DNA from: Ligustrum vulgare
Taxonomy: Eukaryota > Streptophyta > Magnoliopsida > Lamiales > Oleaceae
Length of the DNA stretch: 64,000 nucleotides
Reading direction: 5' to 3'
Assembly (NCBI GenBank): GCA_963555705.1
Contig: OY743184.1
Coordinates: 26,808,639-26,872,638 of the forward strand
Shown: piece after piece, positions 54,576 to 64,000 of the stretch
Layout: every line of letters starts with the position of its first letter
Position numbering within the stretch: the stretch's first letter is position 1
Position numbers and translations under genes: made by a program
Notes under the pieces: model-generated
The model's database searches: none
What the model saw: the letters and a program-made list of their open reading frames with translations, nothing else
What the model was told of the DNA's origin: nothing

Positions 54576-57044
54576 TATTCACTAAAAGTGTGTACCGCAG
54601 CGCACGAGTCATGTTCAAGTAATAAAGTGGACTCGAAGAGTCCGAGTTGTAGATCCCACGAGGAATGATTTATTCGTGTTTGATTTATCCACTATAGTAT
54701 CGTTTGATTTGTCGACAAAGCGTGATAAGATTTTTTGGTTTTAATTAATTTTCCACTCCTAAAGTTGACAAAGTAAACAAAATAAGTAAACATAAAATGG
54801 AAGGACCTTGGATGATAAATTGTTGGGATTCATAACTTTACATAATCGTCAACAAATTAATCTTTAACTTGCATTGAAACTAATCGCTCATTACTAGTAG
54901 TGGGTTCAATTTCCAAACATAGCCACTCTTATCTCGAATGTCTTAGCAATAATTAACTAACAGAAGCTAGAGATGGTAATGGGTCGGGTATGGGTCGGGT
55001 TTTCCAAACTCATACCCTACCCACTAAAAATTTACAACCTCCATATCCTACCCATATACCCATTTAAGAATTTCAGGTCGGGTACGGGTCGGAGGCGGGT
55101 TTGCTTCTATACCCATTTGAAACTCATTGCTAATTATTTATTTTTTTATTACTTTTTTTAGGCTGTAAATAGGTTATATGTGCTCCGGATTAACTTGAAT
55201 CAGTTAAATGTTAGGCTTCACTTGAATCTGGCTTGAAAAAGCTTGTTAAATGTTGAAACTAAACAAGTGAATTTGAACAATTTTTTTAGACGTTAACAAA
55301 GTCAATAGTTTAAACATATTAAGGTTTAGACGTTAACAATCTCAATAGATATTTGGGTTCTATTTTTAATTTATTCAATATTTTTTTTACACAATCACTT
55401 TTGTTTTAAATTCTATAATTTTTTAAGGAAATTAATGGGTATGAGTATTGTAGTAAAACCCACATCTGACCCATACCCATGTTGAGTTTTAAAGTTTACC
55501 TCCATACCCTACCCACGAACTCATTTAGTCGGGTAATCCCCACCCATTTATGTCGGATCTCCAACGGGTATCGGGTCCGTGGGTATTATTTCCATCCCTA
55601 ACAGAAGCTAACATCTTCTCTCGAATGTCAATTAGTCCTAATCAATTAATTAACCAAATAATTGCAATGTTTATCTCTCCAAACACAAACTAATCTCTTC
55701 TCTCGAATGTTAATTAGTCTAAATTAATTAAGTAATCACCAATAGCTTCTTTCGAATGTCAACTAGCCCTAATTAATTGATTAACCGCTAATCTCTTCCC
55801 TCGAACGTCGATTAGCCCAAATTAATCTATTGGAAGAATGACACAATTGAACCACCTAGGATTAGAGATATCTCTATCACCTAAATTACGTAAACTAGGT
55901 TGTTTAACTTTAGTCTAAAATGCATAATATCTTTCGATTAATACAGAAATCACAATCCATCCATTTGGTAACTAAACAAATGAAAGACATTAATCACTAT
56001 TACAAGCACATATGAAATGAGTAACATGAAATCAATAAACAAACATAAAACTAATTTAAATATGTTAAGTTACATCAATCATCCAAACAAAATAAAACTA
56101 TCCCATTATATTTATAATGCACAAAAGATGATGATTATGAAAATACATCAGAAAATATAGAAATTGAAGATTAAAATATAAGATAATGAAATAAAACACT
56201 TCTCTTAATTTTTGCTCCAAAAATTCTTGAACTTTATATTATATTTCCACCTCTCTTCTTGCTCCTTTCTATCAATGGATGCTAGATACATGAAATGAAA
56301 AACTAAAATAACCAAAATAAGAAGAAAAACAAAGAAGAAGAAGAAGAAGAAGAAGAAGAAAAACTAAAGGGGAGGCCAGGGTTTGAGAGAGAGGAAGAAA
56401 TCTTGTGAAGGATAGAAGTTTGGAGTATTTATACGCCTAGAAATCTGGCCTAAAAAGTCTCTAAAACATCCAAAGTCAAAGCCAAACACACCTTAAGGTA
56501 AAATAAGAAAAACATAAATTAATTTCGGAATTGGGCCAAAAATAAGCCCACACGACCGCGTGGACTTATTTTCCTCGGCCGTGTGGTGTTGGCAAAATGA
56601 CATTGCCCATTCTAGGCTGTGTCGCATGACCACGCAGTAATTATAACCATGTGGTCGCATGGCTAGGTTGTGTAGTAGTAGCCACGCGATCAACTTCCAT
56701 ATTTTTGCATTCAGGTCCCTCGTCTTTTGATCTTCTTCAATTTAGTCCTTGAATTTTGACTTTTATTACAAAAACATCCTAGAAATATTTACATCGTAGG
56801 TCCTCCATCTTTATGGGACGTTGCAAATGAGTCTTCAAACTTTTGATTTCTTTCAAATAGTCCACTAGACATCAAATTTGCTCTTCTTTTTAGATCAACT
56901 GCTCTTCAATCTTGTCCATTATTTCTTCAATTGAGGTTTTGCTTAATTGTATAAGATAAAAAAAATTATGAGTAGAAATTTGCTCAATTTTTCAATTAAA
57001 ATATCAATTTAAGACCAAAATAAGTGTGCAAAGCACACTTATCA
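54576..57044 (-). mobile_element. Solo LTR nested in a related LTR (TGATAA...ATA ends)
   Basis: TCTAC at 54571-54575 and 57045-57049 is the 5 bp duplication. On the minus strand the insert starts TGATAAGTGTGC and ends TAGTGAATA, the same type of ends as the LTR at 7548-9048. A GGCGTATAAATACTCC promoter box lies near 56428-56442 (minus). An (AAG)n run is at about 56333-56360. It contains a later hAT-like insertion at 54968-55600. CTCTCGAATGTYAATTAG blocks recur through the middle part. Confidence 0.7.
54968..55600 (+). mobile_element. hAT-like non-autonomous element (copy 2)
   Basis: This 633 bp element has ends TAGAGATGGTAATG and, on the minus strand, TAGGGATGGAAATA. Exact 8 bp ACAGAAGC duplications flank it at 54960-54967 and 55601-55608, the hAT hallmark. 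It is homologous to 15206-15879 in the other orientation. GGGTCGGG/CCCATACCC blocks lie near both ends. No coding sequence. Confidence 0.88.
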
Positions 57045-57930
57045 TCTACTCCAAGAATTGACAAAAGTATATAAAATAAATAAACATAAAATTGGAAGGA
57101 ACTTGGATGATAAAAGTGTTGGGATGCTTGATTTTCACTTGACTTTCACTTAATACAAGTTTACACTTTGTAAATGAAATGAGTTACTTAAATCATATGT
57201 TGGGTTCGAATCTCCTAACAAAACTAATCTCTTCTTTCAAATATCAATTAGCCCTAATTAATTAATTAACACAAGCCAACCTCTTCTCTCGAATGATATT
57301 TAGGCACAATCAATTAATTAACCAAATAATTGCAAGGTTCATCTCATATAACATAATTAATCTATTCTCTCGAATGTCAATTAGTCATACATAATTAATT
57401 AACACAAGTCAATCTCTTCTCTCGAATGTCAACTAACCTTAATCAATTAATTAACCAAGTTAACTAGGGTATTTAAATTTATTATCTAAAATGTGTAGTA
57501 TTTCTCAATCACGACATAATCAATTAACTAACATTTGGCAGCTAAACAATGCAAGATAATTATCACAAATTGCAATACACAATAATAAATAACCAAAAAT
57601 CAATAAACAAACATCAAAATTAATGAAGAATTTATAATCAAGCATCTCAACAAAATACTAGTTTAATTCATCATGTAAAAATGAAAGATAATACGTAAGT
57701 TGAAGAAAAACATCATCAAACCAATAAAATCAAAGAGAAAAAGGGGAAGAATATTCTTCCATTTGAGCTCTTTAACTTTTTCATTCATCTTGTTCTATTC
57801 ATTTATCGTCCAAGATTTCACAACCAAAAGCAAAACAAAAACAAGAAAATGAGAAGTAAAGAAAAACAAAGAAGAAAAATAAGAGTTTGAGCAAAATCGA
57901 CTAGGATTCCGATTTCTGGAAAACATGAAA
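57045..57930 (-). repeat. Right part of the interrupted outer LTR
   Basis: It continues the outer LTR from the TCTAC target. CTCTCGAATGTCAAYTA and AATTAATTAAC blocks, then an A/G-rich segment, match the inner copy at about 54760-56380. The right end fades near 57930 and no terminus was found. Confidence 0.5.
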
Positions 57931-58395
57931 TAATGTGAAAAAAGAGGAAAATGGGCTGGTTCGAAAAAGGAAGGGAAGGCTGCAATTTTGAGCTGGAAAA
58001 GGAAGGGAATGAAATTGGATTGCAAGCTTGCATACTGGGCAAAAAAATCTTGCACTTGGAGTAGATCCTGTGGGTAGGTTGTACCCACTCGACCTTTAAT
58101 AGGTCCCTCTGAGTACTAGGGCTTCTTGAATTTGGATTGTAATTTCTTGAAGAGGAGATGGCCGACGCCGGGAGATGTAACCAGGTTTGTCTGAATTTTA
58201 AAATTTTAGTTAAAAGCTCACGAAATTTTAAGTTTGGCATTGTATCGCGATATATTGCTTGTTATCAAGCCTGTTATTAAGTTTTTTTTTATTATTATTC
58301 ATCATCACAATTCCAACGTGGGTTTTATTCCTCCGTCAATTTTGTGATATGGGGGTTTGGATTTCCCTACCATATCAAGCCTGTTATTAAATTAA
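57931..58395. other. Intergenic DNA, no gene recognised
   Basis: Minus-strand open frames at 57795-58240 are Ser/Phe-rich with no known domain. CATATCAAGCCTGTTATTAA occurs twice in part (about 58263 and 58373). Confidence 0.4.
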
Positions 58396-58559
58396 ATCTC
58401 TGTTCGACAGCTATTATAATCAATTTAAATTGATTATTTGAGTTTTTTTAGGTAAAATGCGTGGTTAAAAATTGGAGAGAGAAATGTGAGGTTAAAAAGT
58501 GATTTGAGAAATTGGACAGTTTAAATTTGTGGTTTAAACAACAATTACCGAACAGAGGC
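58396..58559. mobile_element. Tourist-like MITE (TAA target duplication)
   Basis: The ends ATCTCTGTTCG and, on the minus strand, GCCTCTGTTCGG are flanked by TAA at 58393-58395 and 58560-58562. The interior GTGGTTAAAAATTGG and GAGGTTAAAAAGTGATTTG is the family signature. It is 164 bp with no gene. Confidence 0.7.
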
Positions 58560-58879
58560 TAAGTTTTTACACATAGCATTTCTATAAATAATTATTGTAC
58601 TTGTACTATATTCTTAACAAGCAAGTTGACAACTTCCTCACATGAGTTGTGAGAGATTGCTCAATGTCTTGTACAATATTTTTGACATTATCACTCTATG
58701 TGCACAATGAGTGATTGTCACCTTCATTGTGCAAGTAACAAGGTCCATTCTTGATAAGAGACTTGACAGCCTCTTGACATGAGTTATGTGGTGATCTCAC
58801 ATAAGCCTATGGGAGGGAATTATCAACCTTGTAATGGACCTTATACAAATAGCAAGTTCTTACAAGCAACAAGTGATCC
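58560..58879. other. Intergenic DNA, no gene recognised
   Basis: Repeated TGACATGAGTT and GTTGACAACTTCCTC-like phrases, but no clear element or gene. Confidence 0.4.
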
Positions 58880-61822
58880 TAGGGGTGGCAATGGGTTGAG
58901 TCGAGCTCTCGGCTCCCGAACCGGCTCGACCCCTAGCTTGTGGAGCTCGGCTCGAGCTTTGGCTCGTGGCTCGCGGCAATCCCCCTTTATTTATTTATTA
59001 AAGTTAACATAAAATAATTGAATAAGTTGAATATTGATTATATATTGTATATAAAATTATAATTAGTTGTGTAAATTTGTACCAAATAAATAATACTTAG
59101 TAAGTATAAGACTATAAGTAATGAATGTTAGTGAACATGTCAAGAATTAATATTTGAAAAGAAAAAATAAAATTGAATAAATAAATTAAAATTTACAAGT
59201 TTTAAAATTAAAACCCTCCTCCTTTTTATCCGGGCTTGAGACCGACTACTAACTTGGATAATTGAATTTTATAGTAGGCAGAATTAAAATTTTACACGAG
59301 CAACTTGTTACGTGTACAATTTTTGTTTTAAAATAAAAATTGTATTTTAAAGGAAGGAATTAAAAGTTTACAGTTAAATTTAAATATTATTACCTGACTG
59401 CATGCAATTTCGGCATACCTATTTTGTATGCGAAAATGAGCGTCTTCCGAATCTTTGACACACATTAATGCTTATAAAATATCTTTTTTTAGTCGGCTCC
59501 TGACTTCTGACAAAACTCTTTTACTTGCACTAAAAGCAGACTCCGAAGCTACCGCGCTAACCGGAGATGTTAGTAGATCTTTTTCTATGGTCGAAACAAT
59601 TGGATATCTCCGTTCGTTTGTTCGCCAATATTCAAGTAAATCAAACTTTAAAAAATTAGCACGCTCCACATTTCTAAGTAAATCTTGTTGAAAATAAATT
59701 TTTAATTCCTCAGGTATTACAATTGGATTTAGACCTGATTAGTTACAACTAGAAGACACAGTGTAAGAAGAAGTTCCTTGTGTTCGACGCATTACTTCCA
59801 TTAAATCTAATAATTCTACTTCATCGTCTTCAAGTGTAGTGGCACATGATGGTGCAGCTTGTGTATGACTAACATTAGTTCCTAATCGTGGTGCATATAT
59901 GGTATACATGCTTACTAACGTGCTTTCTAAATTATTATAAGTGATAGGTTTATCCAAAATCAATGAGCTATTGATTTTAGAAACAAGAAGTTTCATACCC
60001 TTTAAATTGTAACGTAGGTCCATTACGCATGCTAAAGGAAATAACATAGGTTGATTTCCATGACAATTACCATATCTTGAAAAAATGTGTCATGTCTATA
60101 TTTATAAAAAGTTCTTGCAATAACATAGAGACTTTCAAGAACTCTTGAACTAGTTGGGTAATATACCCCAGATAATATGTTCGTTGAATGTAAAAACTTG
60201 TCAAAAATCTTTTGACTTTGAAAGCAGCTTCCCAATTCGATTCTATTAATAGAGAATCATTGTCATTCCTAAATGTTCTACTGTTATAGTGTTCAATTAC
60301 TATGTGTTCATAACCTTTACATGATTTAAGTAATAAATATGTAGAGTTCCACCTATGACCTACGTCGATTATAAATTTCTTAGAATCTAAACCGTATTGT
60401 GAACACATCTCTTCAAAGTATTGTTTTTTACTCGGTGATATAGTTATGTATACTAATGCATCTCTAATTCTATCCATTTGCTTGTTAATATGTTTCATTC
60501 CATCTTGATCAATTAAATTTAAAATATGACAAGGCATCTAACATGAAATAAAAAACTACCAAAGTCCGGATTAAGAATTTTACATAACTTGTCCACTACA
60601 ACCTTATTTACACTAGCATTATCGAAAGTAAATGATCGAATTTTACTTTCAAAACCATATTCTCTAACAATTTGCATTATAACATTAAATATGTTGGATG
60701 GGTTATGAGGAAATTCTATAATTTTAAAAGCGGTAATTTTTTTATGCATAACTCAAAGTGGATCGATGTAGTGTGCAGTTGCAACAATATAACATTTTTT
60801 TTGTTAATTCCTTCCCAAAGATCGGGAGTAAAAGAAATAACACCACCATATTTATTTAAATCGACTATTAATTGCTTCTTAGTTTTACTAAAATATGCTA
60901 TAGTATCAGCAGGCAGAGTGTTTCGAGTAATACCAGCGTACCTGGGTTGAAGATACTGTTTGATGTACGTAACAAAGTGTTCGTTGTCCACTATGCTTAG
61001 TGATAACTCCGCCCCTGCAACGAATTAAACCATGCAGCTTCGATTCTCTTGTTCGGAATACATCCAATTTGAAAGTGTAGTAGATCCAGTAGCAGAACAA
61101 CTAGTGGATGAAACAGTAGCACCAATACCTTTTTTGCCATGCCAATTGTTGTGCACAGTATTTGCACACTCCTTTGAACTCTACCGGTGATGATTCAGTT
61201 TTTTTCCCAATTGAGAACAATTTGAAGTGTCCCAACACTTTGCAACTTTTTTCATACGTTTTGCAGCTTTTCGCTTCCCTTTTACGTTGGGAAAATCGTG
61301 ATCATTTTATAAGACTTCAACATCCACATCTTCTTCAACGTCATCTAAATCAATTCGTTGATTAAGTGCAACTTCTTCAAGATTTTTGGGAATTTGAACA
61401 TAGTTGAGATCGGAGAATTCATCGTTGAAGTGAGACTGAGCGTGAGATTGTGGTGTTGAGCTATTTCCAAATCCAGGTGGACCATCAAACAATTCATTAA
61501 CAAATCTTCAGGTGCTGAGATCCATTATTTTGTAGTTGAAAATGGTTAGAAATAGAATTGGGAGATTAAAATGAAATGTATACAAGTAAATTTATGTAAT
61601 GAAAATGGAGTGATTGAATTGAATTGTAGTAGTAGGTGGATAATTATAGAGAGTATAGTATAGAAGAGAGTTGAGAGATTGTGAAGTGAAAATGAAGTTG
61701 ATTTTAGGTATATTTATAGGGGAAAAAAGGGAGAAAAATGACTGTTGGGAATGTCCCAAACAGTCGGAAAACGACTATTTATTTATTTTCAAATGAGCCG
61801 GCGAGTCGCTTTGTTACCTCTA
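58880..61822 (-). mobile_element. hAT transposon with decayed transposase
   Basis: The ends TAGGGGTGGCAA and, on the minus strand, TAGAGGTAACAA are 12 bp imperfect inverted repeats. The 8 bp flanks AGTGATCC (58872-58879) and GGTGATCC (61823-61830) match at 7 of 8. The 2943 bp body holds one transposase region on the minus strand, the structure of an autonomous Ac-type hAT element. Several stops make it inactive. GGCTCGAGC-rich subterminal sequence lies at 58890-58980. Confidence 0.9.
59472..61525 (-). pseudogene. hAT transposase (RICESLEEPER-like), broken
   Basis: The minus strand begins near ATG 61525 with an acidic N-terminal segment (61307-61500). A BED-type zinc finger follows (about 61235-61140, with FKLF, C-x2-C spacing). 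Next comes the DNA-binding/catalytic part (60991-60716: YLQPRYAGITRNTLPAD, VISFTPDLWEG), then the insertion domain (60537-60067: MPCHILNL, GHRWNSTYLL). A further piece is at 60047-59739 (DLRYNLKGM). The dimerisation domain lies at 59669-59472 (LLEYWRTNERRYPIVS, SPVSAVASESAFSASKRVL, SRLKKDIL). Such transposases cut and paste the element through its ends. At least five stops or frameshifts separate the pieces. Confidence 0.88.
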
Positions 61823-61830
61823 GGTGATCC

Positions 61831-62362
61831 CTAGATCACCTAAAAATTAAAATATGGATTTGTCTGATCTACACTTTGTGGTGTAAGGAGGCAACGTGAC
61901 ACGTCCCACTATAATAATTTGAGCTAAAAACATATATTTGAAATATATGGAGTTGATATATGCGATTACTAATTACCTTAAAATTGGACTATGCAATTTA
62001 GAGTCTAACTTACGTGGAAAAAGACACCATACCTCGTACAAATTACTGTAACTATTGCATGAAACTTTGAATCGTGAATGCACCGAGCTAATATGTGACA
62101 TAAAATCATTTTAACATTAGAATACTCTAACTTTAAGCCGAGCAATTCTCTGTCAAACAATTTATACTTCAAAGTGGAGGAAATAGGTCGATCGGGGCGG
62201 AGTTAGAATGAAAAGATATTGGAGGTAAATTAATGGGGAGTCAATATGGTCAGGGCAAAACAACAAAGAATGGGAGAATAAAATGTGTAAAAAAAAATTT
62301 GCAATAAGAAACAAAAAATTTCAACTCCCTAAATCCGCCCCTGTCGACGTATTTTTTGAATA
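61831..62362. other. Intergenic DNA between two hAT elements
   Basis: GGTGATCCCTAGATCACC at 61823-61840 is palindromic around the hAT target site. No gene is visible. Confidence 0.45.
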
Positions 62363-62370
62363 GTAACTTA

Positions 62371-63988
62371 TAGGGTTTGACGTCGGATGGTTCGATTCGG
62401 GTATCTCAAGAACCGAAACCGACCGAACCGTACTTTTCGGTTCTTGTAAAATGGAATCAGTCGGTTCCATTGAATCGCAAGAACCAAACTGATGAGAATC
62501 GGGAAAGTCAAACCTCAATGCACGTGCCCGTGTGACCCATGACGAGATCCGAAGTTGAAGAGGTTCAAGGTTCAAGGCTAAACAACGTGAATAAATCAAG
62601 AAAAGAAGCCAAGAATCAAGTTGGAGCCAAAATTGGAGTTTCAGCCACTTTCGGTCGACCGAACTTTATTCCGGTCGACCGAACTTCTGCAGAGGAGTTT
62701 TGTTCCAGCCTCAGTCACTTTCGGATGAGTGGCGGTCGACCGAAAGTCCACTTTCGGTCGACCCTGTGATCGACCGAACTATTTTCGGTCGACCAGTCGG
62801 TCGATCGAAACACTCCGGTTTTCAAAAAAAGGGGTTTTTCTTGTAAATACCGAAATTGCACATTTTACCCATTTTGTACCTTTTATAAATATTTCTTGTT
62901 CATTTGTAAGATAACTTTGGATGTTAAGAAAATTGCTCTTGAGAGCTAGGTCTTGAAGACCCCTTTTTGAGGTAAGGTGAAAACCTCTTTGATCTTGTAT
63001 TTTTCTTGGAAGTTAATCAACTTTGCTTGAGTATTATTATTCTTGTGTTGTTGTTTATTTTCCGCCACCTTGGAATTTGTTTTAATATCTCCATTGTTCT
63101 AGGGTTAGTTTAATCCTTGAATTTTGGGTTAGATTTAAACTTGGGTTAAGGTATTTATCCTTTATTTTACCACTTTAGCTTTCTTTGGTTGGTATTAAAA
63201 TTGTTGTGGGAATTTTCGGTCAACACACCGAAGGGGTTCGCATCACAAACCAGAATCAAACCATTTGGTTTCGGTTGTAATTCGATTTTACAATAATAAT
63301 TATTTTTCAGGCCTTACCGAGGAGTATCAAGGCCTCAGGAAGCGAGCCAATAACCTGAAATAAACTTCTACCGAATATATCAAGATCAAGGATTCCAAAA
63401 ATCCTTTCACCCAGGAGAAAGCATAGGATTTTCCATAAAACAAAAAATATTCATAAACCAAAATAAGATATAAATGGCCGGTAAAAATTTTTGAGCATGG
63501 CAAGAAGCCATAAATTTATATGGTAAACTTGTGGGATGGATCATAAGTTTTAAATGCATTATTATTATTAATTTTTTTTATATTTGTATTTAAATATTTA
63601 ATTAACCCTATCATTGTCATTTATAACTTGGCTTATTAATAAGTGAGTTTCATTATATTTTCATTTAGTAATAATTTCAGTCCAAGTGTGAAGTTATATG
63701 TTACAATGAAATAGAGACGTAACAAATTTCATAAAAAGAACTTAATTATTTTCACTTTACAATAAAAAAATTACAAATTCTTTTGATTTTTAGTTTTAGG
63801 ATAACCAATTAAAACCATAAAGAAAAAACAAGGATCAAATATCTGGTTCTAACTTCGATTTTTCGGTTCTAAAGGAGGAATCGAGAACCAATCGGTTCTT
63901 GTTCCAAAATCGATTTCCTATTTTATTTTTTTAAAACCATACGATTCCGATTCGATCATATCTTTTCCGATTTTTTTGCCTACCCCTA
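62371..63988. mobile_element. hAT-like element without transposase
   Basis: Exact 8 bp GTAACTTA duplications lie at 62363-62370 and 63989-63996. The ends TAGGGTTTGAC and, on the minus strand, TAGGGGTAGGC are short imperfect inverted repeats. Near both ends there are CGGTTCT/AGAACCG and CGATT blocks in opposite orientation. The middle (about 62500-63240) differs in character, contains the GGTCGACC array and may be a separate insertion ending TTTCGGTCAACA. No transposase is visible. Confidence 0.75.
62651..62810. repeat. Cluster of GGTCGACC palindromes
   Basis: Exact GGTCGACC occurs at 62653, 62673, 62734, 62756 and 62787, with near matches (TGATCGACCGA, GGTCGATCGA) nearby. Most sit in a TTTCGGTCGACCGAA context, itself a longer palindrome. 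The spacing is irregular. Confidence 0.85.
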
Positions 63989-64000
63989 GTAACTTATTCA

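Noticed and set aside
57795..58240. Overlapping minus-strand frames of 97 and 140 codons
   Set aside because: Ser/Phe-rich translation of A/G-rich LTR-derived DNA, with no recognisable domain or splice context.

Overview
This is repeat-dominated nuclear DNA of a flowering plant, almost certainly a eudicot. It is AT-rich and holds one intact, intron-rich plant gene among plant-type transposons (Copia, Gypsy, L1 LINE, hAT, Helitron, Mutator and Stowaway/Tourist MITEs). I see no rRNA or tRNA gene, CRISPR array, prokaryotic operon or viral genome. The species cannot be fixed from this sequence alone.

Layout. 1-5.2 kb: the 3' end of a decayed Copia element, a Stowaway-like MITE, a GTGAC-rich minisatellite, a CCA-rich tract and a Tourist-like MITE. 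5.2-13.6 kb (minus): a nearly full-length, mutated L1-type LINE whose reverse transcriptase is split by a 1.5 kb solo LTR. 13.6-19.4 kb: AT-rich DNA with MITEs, an hAT-like repeat, a tandem duplication and a Mutator transposase remnant. 19.6-25.6 kb: a candidate minus-strand Helitron that carries gene-like fragments and was later hit by a 2.1 kb solo LTR containing two tandem arrays.

27.8-34.7 kb (plus): a complete 15-exon cytosolic glucose-6-phosphate dehydrogenase gene, with several small insertions confined to its introns. It is the only gene here that looks functional. It catalyses the committed NADPH-producing step of the oxidative pentose phosphate pathway.

35-44 kb: a Copia LTR copy, a subtilase pseudogene fragment and a young full-length Copia element (37457-42573). 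The element has near-identical 504 bp LTRs, a 5 bp target duplication and one in-frame stop. 44.2-49 kb: an old, truncated Copia element. 49.5-54 kb: a Helitron end and a Gypsy element reduced to gag-protease between LTRs. 54.4-58 kb: nested solo LTRs carrying an hAT-like MITE. 58.4-64 kb: a Tourist-like MITE, a decayed autonomous-type hAT element and a second hAT-like element with an array of GGTCGACC palindromes.

I found no clearly new biological system. The most useful observations are the Helitron with gene-like cargo, an LTR family with TGATAA...ATA termini defined by two target duplications, 153 bp repeats in the LINE 5' part, and a GC-rich 79 bp foldback in intron 1 of the dehydrogenase gene.
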